Positions 33,950-42,403 of a stretch of DNA of 64,000 bases are shown one piece after another. The position numbers and the translations under genes are program-made. The notes under the pieces are model-generated. The model saw nothing but the letters and a program-made list of their open reading frames with translations. It did no database searches and was not told the origin of the DNA. The stretch comes from Anammoximicrobium sp964645045. GTDB lineage: Bacteria > Planctomycetota > Planctomycetia > Pirellulales > Pirellulaceae. The stretch lies in the NCBI GenBank assembly GCA_964645045.1, contig CAZXYZ010000040.1:19654-83653 (forward strand), read 5' to 3'. Each line of letters begins with the position of its first letter. Position 1 is the first letter of the stretch.

Positions 33950-34867
33950 ATGCAGACGCAACGATACCTTGCCATCACGACCTTCATGCTCGCTGCCGTC
34001 TTGGCGTGTGCTGACCAATCCTCCGCCCAACCGCCGGAGGCTAATCCGTTCCCGACCGATCCGATGCAGCTGTTGGAGCGGATGTTCGGCCCGGACGCCG
34101 CCGAGGACGAACAGGCGCTGGCGGCGGTCGAGGTTTCGCGCAAAGAAGAATTGGCGCTGGGCCGCGAGGCGGTCCAGGCGTATTTGGCCGCTCTCCAGGA
34201 TGCCAAGATCCGCGTTGTCAATCGCGGCCGGGACGTGGCGTACTTCCGCAAGTTGGCGGAAACGGTCCGGCCGCTGATGACCAACGCGGACAGCTGCCCG
34301 CCGTTGACGATCTACCTGGCCGAGACGCCGATGTTTGAAGCCCGTTCGTTTTCGGACGGGACGCTGGTGTTCAGCCGCGGGTTGCTGGACATGGCGGAAA
34401 GCGAAGCGGCGCTGATTGGTTTGGTCGGACACGAGCTGTCCCACTTGGACCGTCGGCATCTCATCACACGGCTGCGGCGCATGAAACTGGCCCGGGCCAA
34501 ACTGCACGACGCTCGTGCCGGCGACGTCCAGGCGAAGTTCACCGCGGGCACGTCCCTGGTGCGGATCTGGACGCGTCCGTTCCGGCCCGAAGACGAACAG
34601 CAAGCGGACCTGGACGGCGGCCGCTGGGCCTATCAAGCCGGTTATGATCCGCGGGAACTCGCGGGACTGATCGAAGCGGCTGCCGAGCAGCTGCCGACGA
34701 TCCCTCTGCCGGGGTTCCTCCGCTCGCATCCGGTCAGCCGGGAACGCATCGACGCGTTGGCAGAATACTATGCTCAGTTGCAGAAAGACGAGCCCAAGGA
34801 CCAGCTGTACGTCGGCCGGGAAAACCTTCGGCGGCGGATCACGCGGGCGGAGCAGGAACGCAATTGA
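33950..34867 (+). CDS. M48-family zinc metallopeptidase, exported
   Basis: A 305-residue protein with a hydrophobic N-terminus (YLAITTFMLAAVLACADQSS); VLAC could be a lipobox, so it is either secreted or a lipoprotein. The zinc motif is H161-E162-x2-H165 (LVGHELSHLDRRH), with a third ligand Glu in EDEQQADLDGGRWAYQAGYD, as in M48 BepA/HtpX-like peptidases. It has no TPR tail. It probably takes part in envelope protein quality control. The ATG at 33950 follows GGAG. An upstream extension would be encoded by repeat C1 and is rejected. Confidence 0.88.
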   Translation: MQTQRYLAITTFMLAAVLACADQSSAQPPEANPFPTDPMQLLERMFGPDAAEDEQALAAVEVSRKEELALGREAVQAYLAALQDAKIRVVNRGRDVAYFRKLAETVRPLMTNADSCPPLTIYLAETPMFEARSFSDGTLVFSRGLLDMAESEAALIGLVGHELSHLDRRHLITRLRRMKLARAKLHDARAGDVQAKFTAGTSLVRIWTRPFRPEDEQQADLDGGRWAYQAGYDPRELAGLIEAAAEQLPTIPLPGFLRSHPVSRERIDALAEYYAQLQKDEPKDQLYVGRENLRRRITRAEQERN

Positions 34868-34891
34868 AGGCCCGGAATGATCGCATGAGCT

Positions 34892-34967
34892 GGTTATAAA
34901 TGGGGGGTTATAAATCAAATCTGCCTTGGGTTTCGTTTCTCCCATCTATAACCCAGAATCTATAACC
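34892..34967. repeat. Inverted repeat K with internal duplication
   Basis: The left side has GGTTATAA twice (GGTTATAAATGG and GGGTTATAAAT, from 34892); the right side has TCTATAACC twice (to 34967). The AT-rich arms stand out in the GC-rich background. They lie between the convergent M48 and epimerase genes. Confidence 0.65.
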
Positions 34968-35039
34968 GTCTCCTGTCGTCCCTTGATCTCGACCGCGGCA
35001 CGCGGCAAGTGCGGTTCGACAAGGTTACCGCTGTGCGGC

Positions 35040-35999
35040 TCAGGATCGCTGCTGAGCCGCGACTTGCCCGCGGTAATAATCGATCGATCGCCGCAGACCC
35101 TCTTCGAAATCGACTTGGACCTCGTAGCCCAGCAGGCGGCGAGCCTGGGTAATGTCGGCCGTGCTGTCGCGGATGTCGCCGACGCGCGCGGGTTCGTGAC
35201 GCGGCTGGACGTCGAGTTCGAGCAAGCGATTCAGGGCGGCCAACAGGGTCAGCAGGTCCGTCGCCTGCCCGTTGGCCAGATTGATGATCCGCCCGGCCAC
35301 TCCGGCAGCTTCGGCGGCCAGCAAGTTGCCGTGGGCGACGTTGGCGACGTAGCAAAAGTCGCGGGTCTGACGGCCGTCGCCGTAAATCATCGGCTGGCGG
35401 CCCTGCAGCATGGCCGTGATGAACAGCGGGATGACGGCCGAGTAGGGGCTGCCGGGGTCCTGGCGGGGTCCGAAGACATTGAAATAGCGCAGGCCGACGG
35501 TTTCCAAGCCGAAGCTCTGGAAAAAAGCCTGGCAGTAGTGTTCTCCCGCCAATTTGGCTGCGGCGTAGGGCGATAACGGCCGCGGCAAATCGGTCTCGCG
35601 GAGCGAGACGAAGGGCTGGTCGCCGTAAGCGCTGCTGGACGCCGCATAGACCACGCGGCGGACGTCGGCGCGGCGGGCGGCATCCAACAGATGAACCGTC
35701 GCCGTGACGCAGTCCCGGTGCGTGTCCAGGGGCCGCAGCAGACTGAGCGGCACGGACGGCAAGGCGGCTTGATGAAACACCACTTGCACCCCGCGCAGCG
35801 TCCGCTCGACCAGCTGCAGATCGTTCAAGTCGCCTTCGATGAACTCGATCTCGTGCAGACAATCCGCCAGATTCGCGCGCTTGCCGGTGCTCAAGTTGTC
35901 CAGCACGCGCACGTTGTCCCCGCGGCGGACCAGCGCCTCGGTGATGTGGGAACCGATGAACCCCGCGCCGCCGGTCACCAGACACGTTCGTGCTGACAT
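35040..35999 (-). CDS. NAD-dependent sugar-nucleotide epimerase/dehydratase (extended SDR)
   Basis: A 319-residue cytoplasmic enzyme. The NAD-binding motif is LVTGGAGFIGSHITEALVRR at residues 8-26, the catalytic Ser region is VVYAASSSAYGD, and the YxxxK motif is SPYAAAKLAGEHY. RYFNVFGPRQDPGSPYSAVI and DGRQTRDFCYVANV follow the WbpP/GalE pattern, so 4-epimerisation of UDP-GlcNAc or UDP-glucose for surface polysaccharide is likely. It starts 9 bases downstream of the ExeA-like gene stop on the same strand. Confidence 0.9.
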   Translation of the reverse strand: MSARTCLVTGGAGFIGSHITEALVRRGDNVRVLDNLSTGKRANLADCLHEIEFIEGDLNDLQLVERTLRGVQVVFHQAALPSVPLSLLRPLDTHRDCVTATVHLLDAARRADVRRVVYAASSSAYGDQPFVSLRETDLPRPLSPYAAAKLAGEHYCQAFFQSFGLETVGLRYFNVFGPRQDPGSPYSAVIPLFITAMLQGRQPMIYGDGRQTRDFCYVANVAHGNLLAAEAAGVAGRIINLANGQATDLLTLLAALNRLLELDVQPRHEPARVGDIRDSTADITQARRLLGYEVQVDFEEGLRRSIDYYRGQVAAQQRS

Positions 36000-36008
36000 C
36001 TTGTGGCC

Positions 36009-37628
36009 TCAATTCCCGCGGAGTTTCGTAAACAACTGGTGGTACTCCTGGCGATGCGCCTTGCCGGCCGGGCGGCTCAGCTGGGCGATGTGCGATTCCG
36101 CATCCAGCACCAGAATCAAGTCGCTGTCGTCGGGCGGCAGAATGCGCAGCGCCTCGACCTGCAGCGTGGCGGGCGTCTCGTCATCGTCCGCTTCCTCGGC
36201 CGGTTCCACCTCCGAGGTTGCTGCTGCCGGACGTTCGTCGCAAGGGGCCGGAACCGCTTCCGCGGCAACCTGCGGTGCCGTGGTGGTCGTCTGCGTGGCG
36301 GAGGGCGGGGACGCCGCCGTCGGGCCTGCAGCGCCGGCACCTGGCAACGGTCCAAAGATGGTTTGGACCGCCGCGGCAAATTCATGCTCCTGAGGACTGG
36401 GCGCCGTCCGGCCCTGCCGCCGCGCTTGCGCTTCGAGGGAGGCGTAATGATCCACGACCGGCTGCTCGTCCTCAAAACCGTCGCCAAAGGGGTCGAACCC
36501 GAGTCCCGCCGGGATGGTGCGCGGCGGTGTGATCGGCGGTTGCTTCTGAGGCGGAAGCTTCTGGGACGGACGCTTCTGATCTGGCATCTTTTGAGGACTC
36601 ATGTTCTGCGGCTGTTCCGCAGGATCCCACTCGGCCACATGCAATTCGATCTCGTCCAGTTGACTGGTCAGGTCGATGACCTCTCGAACGGCGGGAGTGT
36701 TTCCAGGAATAAACTCGTGTCGCTCTGGCGCGTCCGAGTCATCCGCCGCCAACGAACCGAACTCGACGACCGTTTCCGCCGGCGTCGAGACGGCATTGGC
36801 TTTGTTCGGCCAGGGCAGCGGCAGTTGCTGTAAATCGGCCCAGGCTTCCTCGATCACGGCTCCGTCCAGGATGCGGCGCTGAGAGGCGGCCGCCAGCATC
36901 AGGGCATGATCGCAGACCTGATTGATCAAACGCGGGATGCCGCCCGAAGCATGATAGACGGCTTGCCAGGCATTATCCGCAAGCAGCCGGTTCGCCTCGC
37001 CCCCGGCCGCCACGATCTGGGCATGAACATAGCCCGCGGTCTCGTCGTAGTTGAGTGGCTGCACGTAGCAGCGGGCGGCGATCCGCTGGTTGAACGATTC
37101 CAACTTGGGGCTGGTCAGCCGCTCTTCGAGGGCCGCGTTGCCGGACAGCACCAGCCGCAAACGGGGCTGGCCCCCGACAACCACGTTGCCGATCATGCGG
37201 ACTTCTTCCACCAATCGCGCCGGCAGTGTTTGTGCCTCGTCGATCAGCAGCAAGACGCCCTCGCGATGCGAGTCGCGGGATTTCGCGAACTCGATCAACG
37301 CCAGCCGGAGTTCGCCTTCGTCCAAACCGCGGTACGGCAGATTCAATTCGAACATCATCGCTTGCAGCAGCGCCCGGCGCGTACAGAACCTCGCATGATC
37401 CAACTTGACCAAGTGAAACCGTTCACGGAACTGGTCGGCCAACAGTCCGCACACGAGCGACTTGCCCGTGCCCGGACCGCCGATCAGCAGGCCCGGACCT
37501 TCGGCTCGTTCAATACACCGCGCGAGCGTCTGGCGGCTGGTTTCGATGGCGGAGGCGGGAAAATACAAATCCGTCCGCGGTGTCGAAGGAAACGGTCGCG
37601 TCTTCAACTGAAAGAAGGCTTCATACAT
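36009..37628 (-). CDS. ExeA/GspA-like AAA ATPase with long acidic-proline tail
   Basis: A 539-residue protein. The N-terminus MYEAFFQLKTRPFPSTPRTD is the ExeA-type start. Walker A is GGPGTGKS (residues 50-57) and Walker B is GVLLLIDEAQTLP, followed by SGGIPRLINQVCDHALMLA, typical of the family that handles secretion or general transport ATP-driven loading. From about residue 290 the protein becomes low-complexity, rich in Pro, Gln and acidic residues, with runs such as SQKLPPQKQPPITPPRTIPA. No membrane helix is seen. The ATG at 37628 is chosen over a TTG nine codons upstream, because it begins the conserved fold. Confidence 0.85.
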   Translation of the reverse strand: MYEAFFQLKTRPFPSTPRTDLYFPASAIETSRQTLARCIERAEGPGLLIGGPGTGKSLVCGLLADQFRERFHLVKLDHARFCTRRALLQAMMFELNLPYRGLDEGELRLALIEFAKSRDSHREGVLLLIDEAQTLPARLVEEVRMIGNVVVGGQPRLRLVLSGNAALEERLTSPKLESFNQRIAARCYVQPLNYDETAGYVHAQIVAAGGEANRLLADNAWQAVYHASGGIPRLINQVCDHALMLAAASQRRILDGAVIEEAWADLQQLPLPWPNKANAVSTPAETVVEFGSLAADDSDAPERHEFIPGNTPAVREVIDLTSQLDEIELHVAEWDPAEQPQNMSPQKMPDQKRPSQKLPPQKQPPITPPRTIPAGLGFDPFGDGFEDEQPVVDHYASLEAQARRQGRTAPSPQEHEFAAAVQTIFGPLPGAGAAGPTAASPPSATQTTTTAPQVAAEAVPAPCDERPAAATSEVEPAEEADDDETPATLQVEALRILPPDDSDLILVLDAESHIAQLSRPAGKAHRQEYHQLFTKLRGN

Positions 37629-37924
37629 GTGGATAAGCTTTCTCAGACTGCGCAAAGCTGGTAAATTGGGATATTCGGCTTCTTGCTCAACCCGCCTAAA
37701 ACTGCAAGATCAGCGCACGGCGTCACCTTTGGACGCATTCATACAAATCGGCACGGACTGCTTTCCTCTCCAGCCGGACACGGCCCACGTGAGTTGGGCG
37801 GGGCTGTTTTTTGACTCGATCGGTCGATTTTTGCTGACCGTCACCATCGTTGCGGGCCGAATACTCTTGGGAACCGGTGCATCTTGCCAGCCCTTGCTCG
37901 GGGTGCGGGTTCAAAGGGGGGAAC

Positions 37925-38983
37925 ATGAGATTCGACCAGCGTCCGGTCGCGCTGCGCGCCGCAGCGGGCGTGACCGCGAGTTGTCGTTTGCGGCACGGGA
38001 ATGGTGCGCGCGTACCGAGCGTCAGCCCGATGTGCTGGGCGGCCGTGCTCGCATGGCTGCTGGCATTTCCTGCCGCAATCGCCTCGGCGCAGCCGCAGCA
38101 GCTCCTGTTCAACAATCCGCAAAAGGAAGAAGCGCTGCGGGCCATCCCCTTGGATCAGCTCAGCGATCCCGTGCGTGCCAAGGTGTTGAACGTCGTCTCC
38201 AGGCCGACGATTTACCGGCACTTGCCCACGCAGATCGTGGAATGCGATCCGGATCTGCACGTCTTTCTGCTGCGGTATCCGGAGGTGGTCGTCAATATCT
38301 GGCAGCTGATGGGCGTCACGAAAGTCAAGGTGAACCGGACGGGTCCGCTGTCGTTCGATGCGATGGACGGAGCGGGTACGGTCAGCCGCGCGGAGTTAGT
38401 CTACGGGACGCCCAATGTCCACGTCTACTATGCGGACGGGTACTACGACGGTCCGCTGCTGCAGAAACCGGTGACGGGAGACTGCGTCCTGCTGCTGCGA
38501 TCCAGCTACAGCAATCGGGGCGGCAAGACGATCGTGACCAATACGCTGGATGTGTTCGCCAGGCTGGATCACTTGGGCGTGGAGATTTTGGTCAAGACGT
38601 TCTATCCTGCGGTTGGCAAGGCCGTCGACTTCAATTTCGCCGAGTCGATCAAATTCGTCGGCCAGGTTTCGCATGCCGCGGAACTGAATGGCCCCGGGAT
38701 GCAGCGCGTCGCGGCCAACCTGCAGAACGTCCAACCGGAGGTGCGCGAGTCGTTCTCGCAGCACGTGAATATCGCGTATCAACGTGCCGTGCTGCGAACC
38801 GGCGATCCCGCCGGGCCCCTGGCATCCGTCGGCGAACGCCAACCGGCGCAGGCCGCCGGCACGGACGCCGAAGTCGGCGCAGGTTTGGAAGAGCAAGACG
38901 GCGACGACGACACGCGGGAGGCGGTGCCGGGTGCGCCATCGGACCCGTCCGGCCCGCGGCGAAAACCTCTGTTCCGGCGCTGA
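37925..38983 (+). CDS. Secreted conserved planctomycete protein, function unknown
   Basis: A 352-residue protein with a long basic N-region and a signal core MCWAAVLAWLLAFPAAIASA. The mature part contains VFLLRYPEVVVNIWQLMGVT, VHVYYADGYYDGPLLQKPVT and DVFARLDHLGVEILVKTFYP, motifs I have met only as an uncharacterised planctomycete family. The C-terminus is charged and low-complexity. The ATG at 37925 follows AAGGGGGG; an ATG at 38030 within the signal region is an alternative. It diverges from the ExeA-like gene across a 296-base gap with no other feature seen. Confidence 0.7.
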   Translation: MRFDQRPVALRAAAGVTASCRLRHGNGARVPSVSPMCWAAVLAWLLAFPAAIASAQPQQLLFNNPQKEEALRAIPLDQLSDPVRAKVLNVVSRPTIYRHLPTQIVECDPDLHVFLLRYPEVVVNIWQLMGVTKVKVNRTGPLSFDAMDGAGTVSRAELVYGTPNVHVYYADGYYDGPLLQKPVTGDCVLLLRSSYSNRGGKTIVTNTLDVFARLDHLGVEILVKTFYPAVGKAVDFNFAESIKFVGQVSHAAELNGPGMQRVAANLQNVQPEVRESFSQHVNIAYQRAVLRTGDPAGPLASVGERQPAQAAGTDAEVGAGLEEQDGDDDTREAVPGAPSDPSGPRRKPLFRR

Positions 38984-39003
38984 GCAATCACGCGACGGGG
39001 GGG

Positions 39004-39636
39004 TCAGACCAAATTGCGTTTGACGGCCCAGACAGCCGCCGCCGTGCGATCGGGCATGTCGAACTTGCGGAGAATGTTCTGCACGTGCTCCTTGACGGTT
39101 TCGACGCTGATCTTCAGCGAGAATCCGACCTCCCGATTGCTCAGCCCATAGGCCAGGTGGCGCAACACCTGGTACTCGCGCCGCGTCAGCGGAACGTCGT
39201 CGGCCCGCGGATCCGGACGCTCTTGAAGCCTTGCCTTCACCTTGCTCAGCAGCGAATCCGCCGGCGCAGATTCCCCGCGGGCGACGCGTTTGACGGCCGC
39301 AACAAAGCCCTTGCCCGAGACGTCTTTGGTCAGGAAGTCCTCCGCGCCCAGCGCCGCCGCACGGGCCACGTAGCTGGGGTTGTCGTGCGCCGACATCACA
39401 ATGGACTTGGTCGCCGGCGAGTTCTTGCGGATTCGTTCCAGCGCGTCCAGTCCATCCATATCCGACATGCGCACGTCAATCAGCAGCACGTCCGGCTTGT
39501 GTTTCTTTGTCTTCGAGACCGCTTCGGTTCCGGTCGTTGCTTCGGCGACGATTTCGATCCCCTCGGCAGCCAGCAGAACGGCCAGCCCCTTGCGGACGAC
39601 TTCCTGATCGTCCGCGACAATTACCTTGATAGCCAC
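39004..39636 (-). CDS. NarL/FixJ-type response regulator
   Basis: A 210-residue transcription regulator. The receiver domain has the acidic pair D9-D10 (VIVADDQEVVRKGL), the phospho-acceptor D54 (LLIDVRMSDMDG) and the switch Ser/Thr and Lys (VMSAHDN, FLTKDV). The C-terminal LuxR-type helix-turn-helix is LTRREYQVLRHLAYGLSNRE ... ISVETVKEHVQNIL. No histidine kinase lies in the window, so its sensor and targets are unknown. It lies downstream of purM on the same strand, 145 bases away. Confidence 0.93.
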   Translation of the reverse strand: MAIKVIVADDQEVVRKGLAVLLAAEGIEIVAEATTGTEAVSKTKKHKPDVLLIDVRMSDMDGLDALERIRKNSPATKSIVMSAHDNPSYVARAAALGAEDFLTKDVSGKGFVAAVKRVARGESAPADSLLSKVKARLQERPDPRADDVPLTRREYQVLRHLAYGLSNREVGFSLKISVETVKEHVQNILRKFDMPDRTAAAVWAVKRNLV

Positions 39637-39781
39637 TATATGCTCCCTTCGCGTAAGTTCAAACGAAACTTCGAAACCTGAGATCCCCTAAATAGGATAT
39701 CCGCGCCAGCAAAAATAAAACAGTCCCTCTGGTACTTTTCCGCCCACATTCCGGTGGTTTTTTCCCGATGAATTTCGGCCA

Positions 39782-40825
39782 TTAAGAGGGAGAGCTAATG
39801 CGTCCGATTTGCCAGCTTTCCAGGCCGTGGTCGGCGAGCATGCGCTGGATGCTCTCGGCATAGTACGGACTGACCACCAGCACCAGCCCGATGCCCATAT
39901 TGAACACCCGCTGCATTTCGGCGTCGTCGATATCCCCCAGTTGTTGGAGCCAAGAAAATACGGGCGGGCGCGGCCAACTGCCGTCGTCGATCTGAGCTTG
40001 GACGCCGGACGGCAGGATTCGTTCCAGGTTATCCCGCAATCCACCGCCGGTGATATGGGCCAAACCGTGGACCACGCTCTTCACTTTGTAGTGCCGCAGA
40101 ATTTTGCGGACGGGCTGGGCGTAGATCCGCGTGGGCGTCAGTAAAGCCTGCCCCACGGTCGTGCCCAGGCATTCCACGTACTCGTTCACGTCCAGCTTCG
40201 ACAGCTCAAAAACGACCTTGCGGACCAAGCTGTAGCCGTTGGAGTGCAGACCGCTGGAGGCCACGCCGACCAGCGTGTCTCCGGGCACAATCGCTTTGCC
40301 GTCGATCACTTGACCGCGTTCGACCACGCCGACGCAGAAGCCGGCCAGGTCGTAATCGCCGCGCCGGTACAAATCCGGCATGATCGCCGTTTCGCCGCCC
40401 AACAAAGCGCAGTCGGCTTGGATGCACCCGTCGCTGACGCCCTGGACCAGTTGTTCCAGGACCGGCGGGTCGTCGTGCGACATGGCCACGTAGTCCAGGA
40501 ACAACAGCGGCTCGGCCCCGCAGCACAAGGCGTCGTTGACGCTCATCGCCACCAGGTCGATCCCGACCGTGTCGTGCTTGCCGCACAACTGGGCGACCTT
40601 CAGCTTGGTGCCAACCCCGTCGGTACACGCGACCAGGACCGGATCGCGATAGTTCCGCGCAAAGACACGATTCGAGAAATCCAGCTGGAACAGGCCGGCG
40701 AAACCGCCATCCAGCTTCAGCACGCGCGGCGAGAACGTACGATGCATCAGCCGCGGCAAGCGCTTCATCGCTTCGTCGTACACATCCAAATCAACGCCGG
40801 CGTCTTTGTAAGTGACTTTACTCAT
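39782..40825 (-). CDS. purM: Phosphoribosylformylglycinamidine cyclo-ligase (AIR synthetase)
   Basis: A 347-residue cytoplasmic enzyme of purine synthesis that closes the imidazole ring of AIR with ATP. The family motifs are SKVTYKDAGVDLDVYDEAM at the N-terminus, ACTDGVGTKLKVAQ, HDTVGIDLVAMSVNDALCCGA, LFLDYVAMS and ALLGGETAIMPDLY, and HITGGGLRDNLERILPSG near the C-terminus. The ATG at 40825 is preferred for its AGGGAG; a start five codons upstream is possible. It follows the HNH gene on the same strand. Confidence 0.96.
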   Translation of the reverse strand: MSKVTYKDAGVDLDVYDEAMKRLPRLMHRTFSPRVLKLDGGFAGLFQLDFSNRVFARNYRDPVLVACTDGVGTKLKVAQLCGKHDTVGIDLVAMSVNDALCCGAEPLLFLDYVAMSHDDPPVLEQLVQGVSDGCIQADCALLGGETAIMPDLYRRGDYDLAGFCVGVVERGQVIDGKAIVPGDTLVGVASSGLHSNGYSLVRKVVFELSKLDVNEYVECLGTTVGQALLTPTRIYAQPVRKILRHYKVKSVVHGLAHITGGGLRDNLERILPSGVQAQIDDGSWPRPPVFSWLQQLGDIDDAEMQRVFNMGIGLVLVVSPYYAESIQRMLADHGLESWQIGRISSPS

Positions 40826-40850
40826 CGACTCCCTGCTCATCGACTGCACG

Positions 40851-41501
40851 TTACCGTAAATCAATCGCGCACTCGGACTGGCTCACAAACGGCTGCCAGA
40901 CCTGATAGCGCGGGTTGCCGAGCTTGAGTTTCAGCATCGGGTTGTGTTTTGGCTTGGCGGGCCGCGACGTCAGATGCATACCCGCCTCGACGGGCGTCCG
41001 GTCGCCTTTCCGCGAATTACACATCAAACAGCAAGTGACCACGTTTTCCCAACACGTTTCGCCACCCCGGCTGCGCGGAGTCACATGATCGAAACTCAGT
41101 TGGTGGTGCGGGTACGTCTTGCCACAGTACTGACAGCGATTGCCGTCGCGGGCAAACAGCGTCTTGCGGTTCAGCCGGACCGTCTGCCGCGGCGTCTGGT
41201 CGAAACGCAGCAAGCGGATGATCCGCGGCGTTTGAATGCGGAAGCGGACGGCACGAACCCAATCGGCGTGATTCGAACGGGCCGCTGCCAACGGTTCCTC
41301 GGTCCAGACCTGGCTCAATTCGCACCAAGTCCGAAAGTCGTAGTTCCAATACGCCCCATTCTCCACGTGGATCACCTCGGCCGATTCCCGATACAACAAG
41401 ACAAACGCCCGGCGGACGTTGACGACACGCACGGCGACATACGAGCGGTTCAGCACCAACACGCTGGAACCCAACGCGGAAATACCATCCGAGGTTTTCA
41501 C
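40851..41501 (-). CDS. HNH endonuclease domain protein
   Basis: A 216-residue protein. The N-terminal half (GSSVLVLNRSYVAVRVVNVR RAF) is shared by a planctomycete/actinobacterial HNH family. The nuclease core has CQYCG, then LSFDHVTPRSRGG with the catalytic His, and a CxxC (CLMC). The GTG at 41501 follows a perfect GGGAGG, while upstream in-frame codons run into repeat A2. It could be a housekeeping nuclease of unknown target; no restriction-modification partner is present. Confidence 0.85.
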   Translation of the reverse strand: MKTSDGISALGSSVLVLNRSYVAVRVVNVRRAFVLLYRESAEVIHVENGAYWNYDFRTWCELSQVWTEEPLAAARSNHADWVRAVRFRIQTPRIIRLLRFDQTPRQTVRLNRKTLFARDGNRCQYCGKTYPHHQLSFDHVTPRSRGGETCWENVVTCCLMCNSRKGDRTPVEAGMHLTSRPAKPKHNPMLKLKLGNPRYQVWQPFVSQSECAIDLR

Positions 41502-41563
41502 GGAAAAACCTCCCGTTGCCCGCCAAAACGTTTCCGACGTCCGCTCCGAGGCAGCGATGATTT

Positions 41564-41641
41564 GTAGCAAGGCTCTCCAGAGCCGTGTGGTTCGTCGTGA
41601 GATCCCGAGGAAATCCACACGGCTCTGGAGAGCCATGCTAC
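41564..41641. repeat. REP-like inverted pair A2
   Basis: Arms 41564-41590 (GTAGCAAGGCTCTCCAGAGC...) and 41615-41641 (ends AGAGCCATGCTAC). The right arm equals the A1 right arm at 10093-10116, while the loop differs. It lies in the 377-base gap between the divergent HNH and TIGR03546 genes, where I see no other feature. Confidence 0.9.
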
Positions 41642-41878
41642 GGGAAGTCAAAAATCACCGCAGCTTCAGGCGCAACCCCCTAAATCCGCCGCAGTGTACC
41701 GAAACAACGGCTCGACTTCAACTCGCGACCCATTCTGTAAGGGGGGTAAGACAGGTTTCCGATTACGGAAAATGAACCGATTGGGCAGGCTCCTCGGCGG
41801 CGGCGGCATGAATTCAATCTTGCGGTCTTTGCCGGACGATCCTGATTTGTGGACTATCCTACCCTGGGAGACCACGCC

Positions 41879-42403
41879 GTGTTCTGGTTCATCAAGCCCC
41901 TTCGATACTTGGCCGGTGCCCTGCGGGATCTGAATTCCCCGCGGCGGATCGCCTGGGGCGTGGCTCTGGGAATGCTGGTCGGGCTGGTGCCGAAGGACAA
42001 TCTGACCGCCGCCGCCCTGGGAACCGTCCTGCTGACGTTCCGCATCAATTTGGCGGCAGGAGCTTGCACGGCCTTGATTTGCGCCTATCTGGGATCTTAT
42101 TGTGATCCCGTGACGGATCGTCTGGGCTATGCCGTGCTCACGGCCCCTTCGCTGGTCCCGTTCTGGAATGGGCTGTTCCAGTCGCCGCTGACGGCCTGGT
42201 TGGGCTTGAACAACACCGTCGTCATGGGCAATTTAACGCTGGGGCTGTGCCTGCTGTACCCGGTCTATCATCTGACCAGCCGGAGTGCGATGTGGCTCCA
42301 ACGCCGATATGGCGTCCGGCTGGCGGAACGATTGAAAAAATACCGGCTGTACCAGGCACTCTGGGGCGTCGACCTGTCGACCAGTTGGAGTTGGGGCCGA
42401 TGA
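41879..42403 (+). CDS. TIGR03546/DUF2062-like membrane protein
   Basis: A 174-residue inner-membrane protein with about three helices (IAWGVALGMLVGLVPKDNLT, GACTALICAYLGSY, LTLGLCLLYPVYHLT). The GMLVGLVPKDNL motif identifies the TIGR03546 family, which is nearly always paired with TIGR03545, as here. The GTG at 41879 follows GGGAG. Its TGA overlaps the start of the next gene (ATGA), implying coupled translation. Function unknown. Confidence 0.85.
   Translation: MFWFIKPLRYLAGALRDLNSPRRIAWGVALGMLVGLVPKDNLTAAALGTVLLTFRINLAAGACTALICAYLGSYCDPVTDRLGYAVLTAPSLVPFWNGLFQSPLTAWLGLNNTVVMGNLTLGLCLLYPVYHLTSRSAMWLQRRYGVRLAERLKKYRLYQALWGVDLSTSWSWGR

Noticed and set aside
37627..39681. A 684-residue plus-strand open frame over the secreted protein gene
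   Set aside because: It lies out of frame with a gene that has a signal peptide and a strong ribosome-binding site, and it runs into the antisense of the response regulator.
39640..39780. A terminator or promoter between purM and the response regulator gene
   Set aside because: Short T-runs exist but no stem pairs well, and no -35/-10 pair has acceptable spacing.
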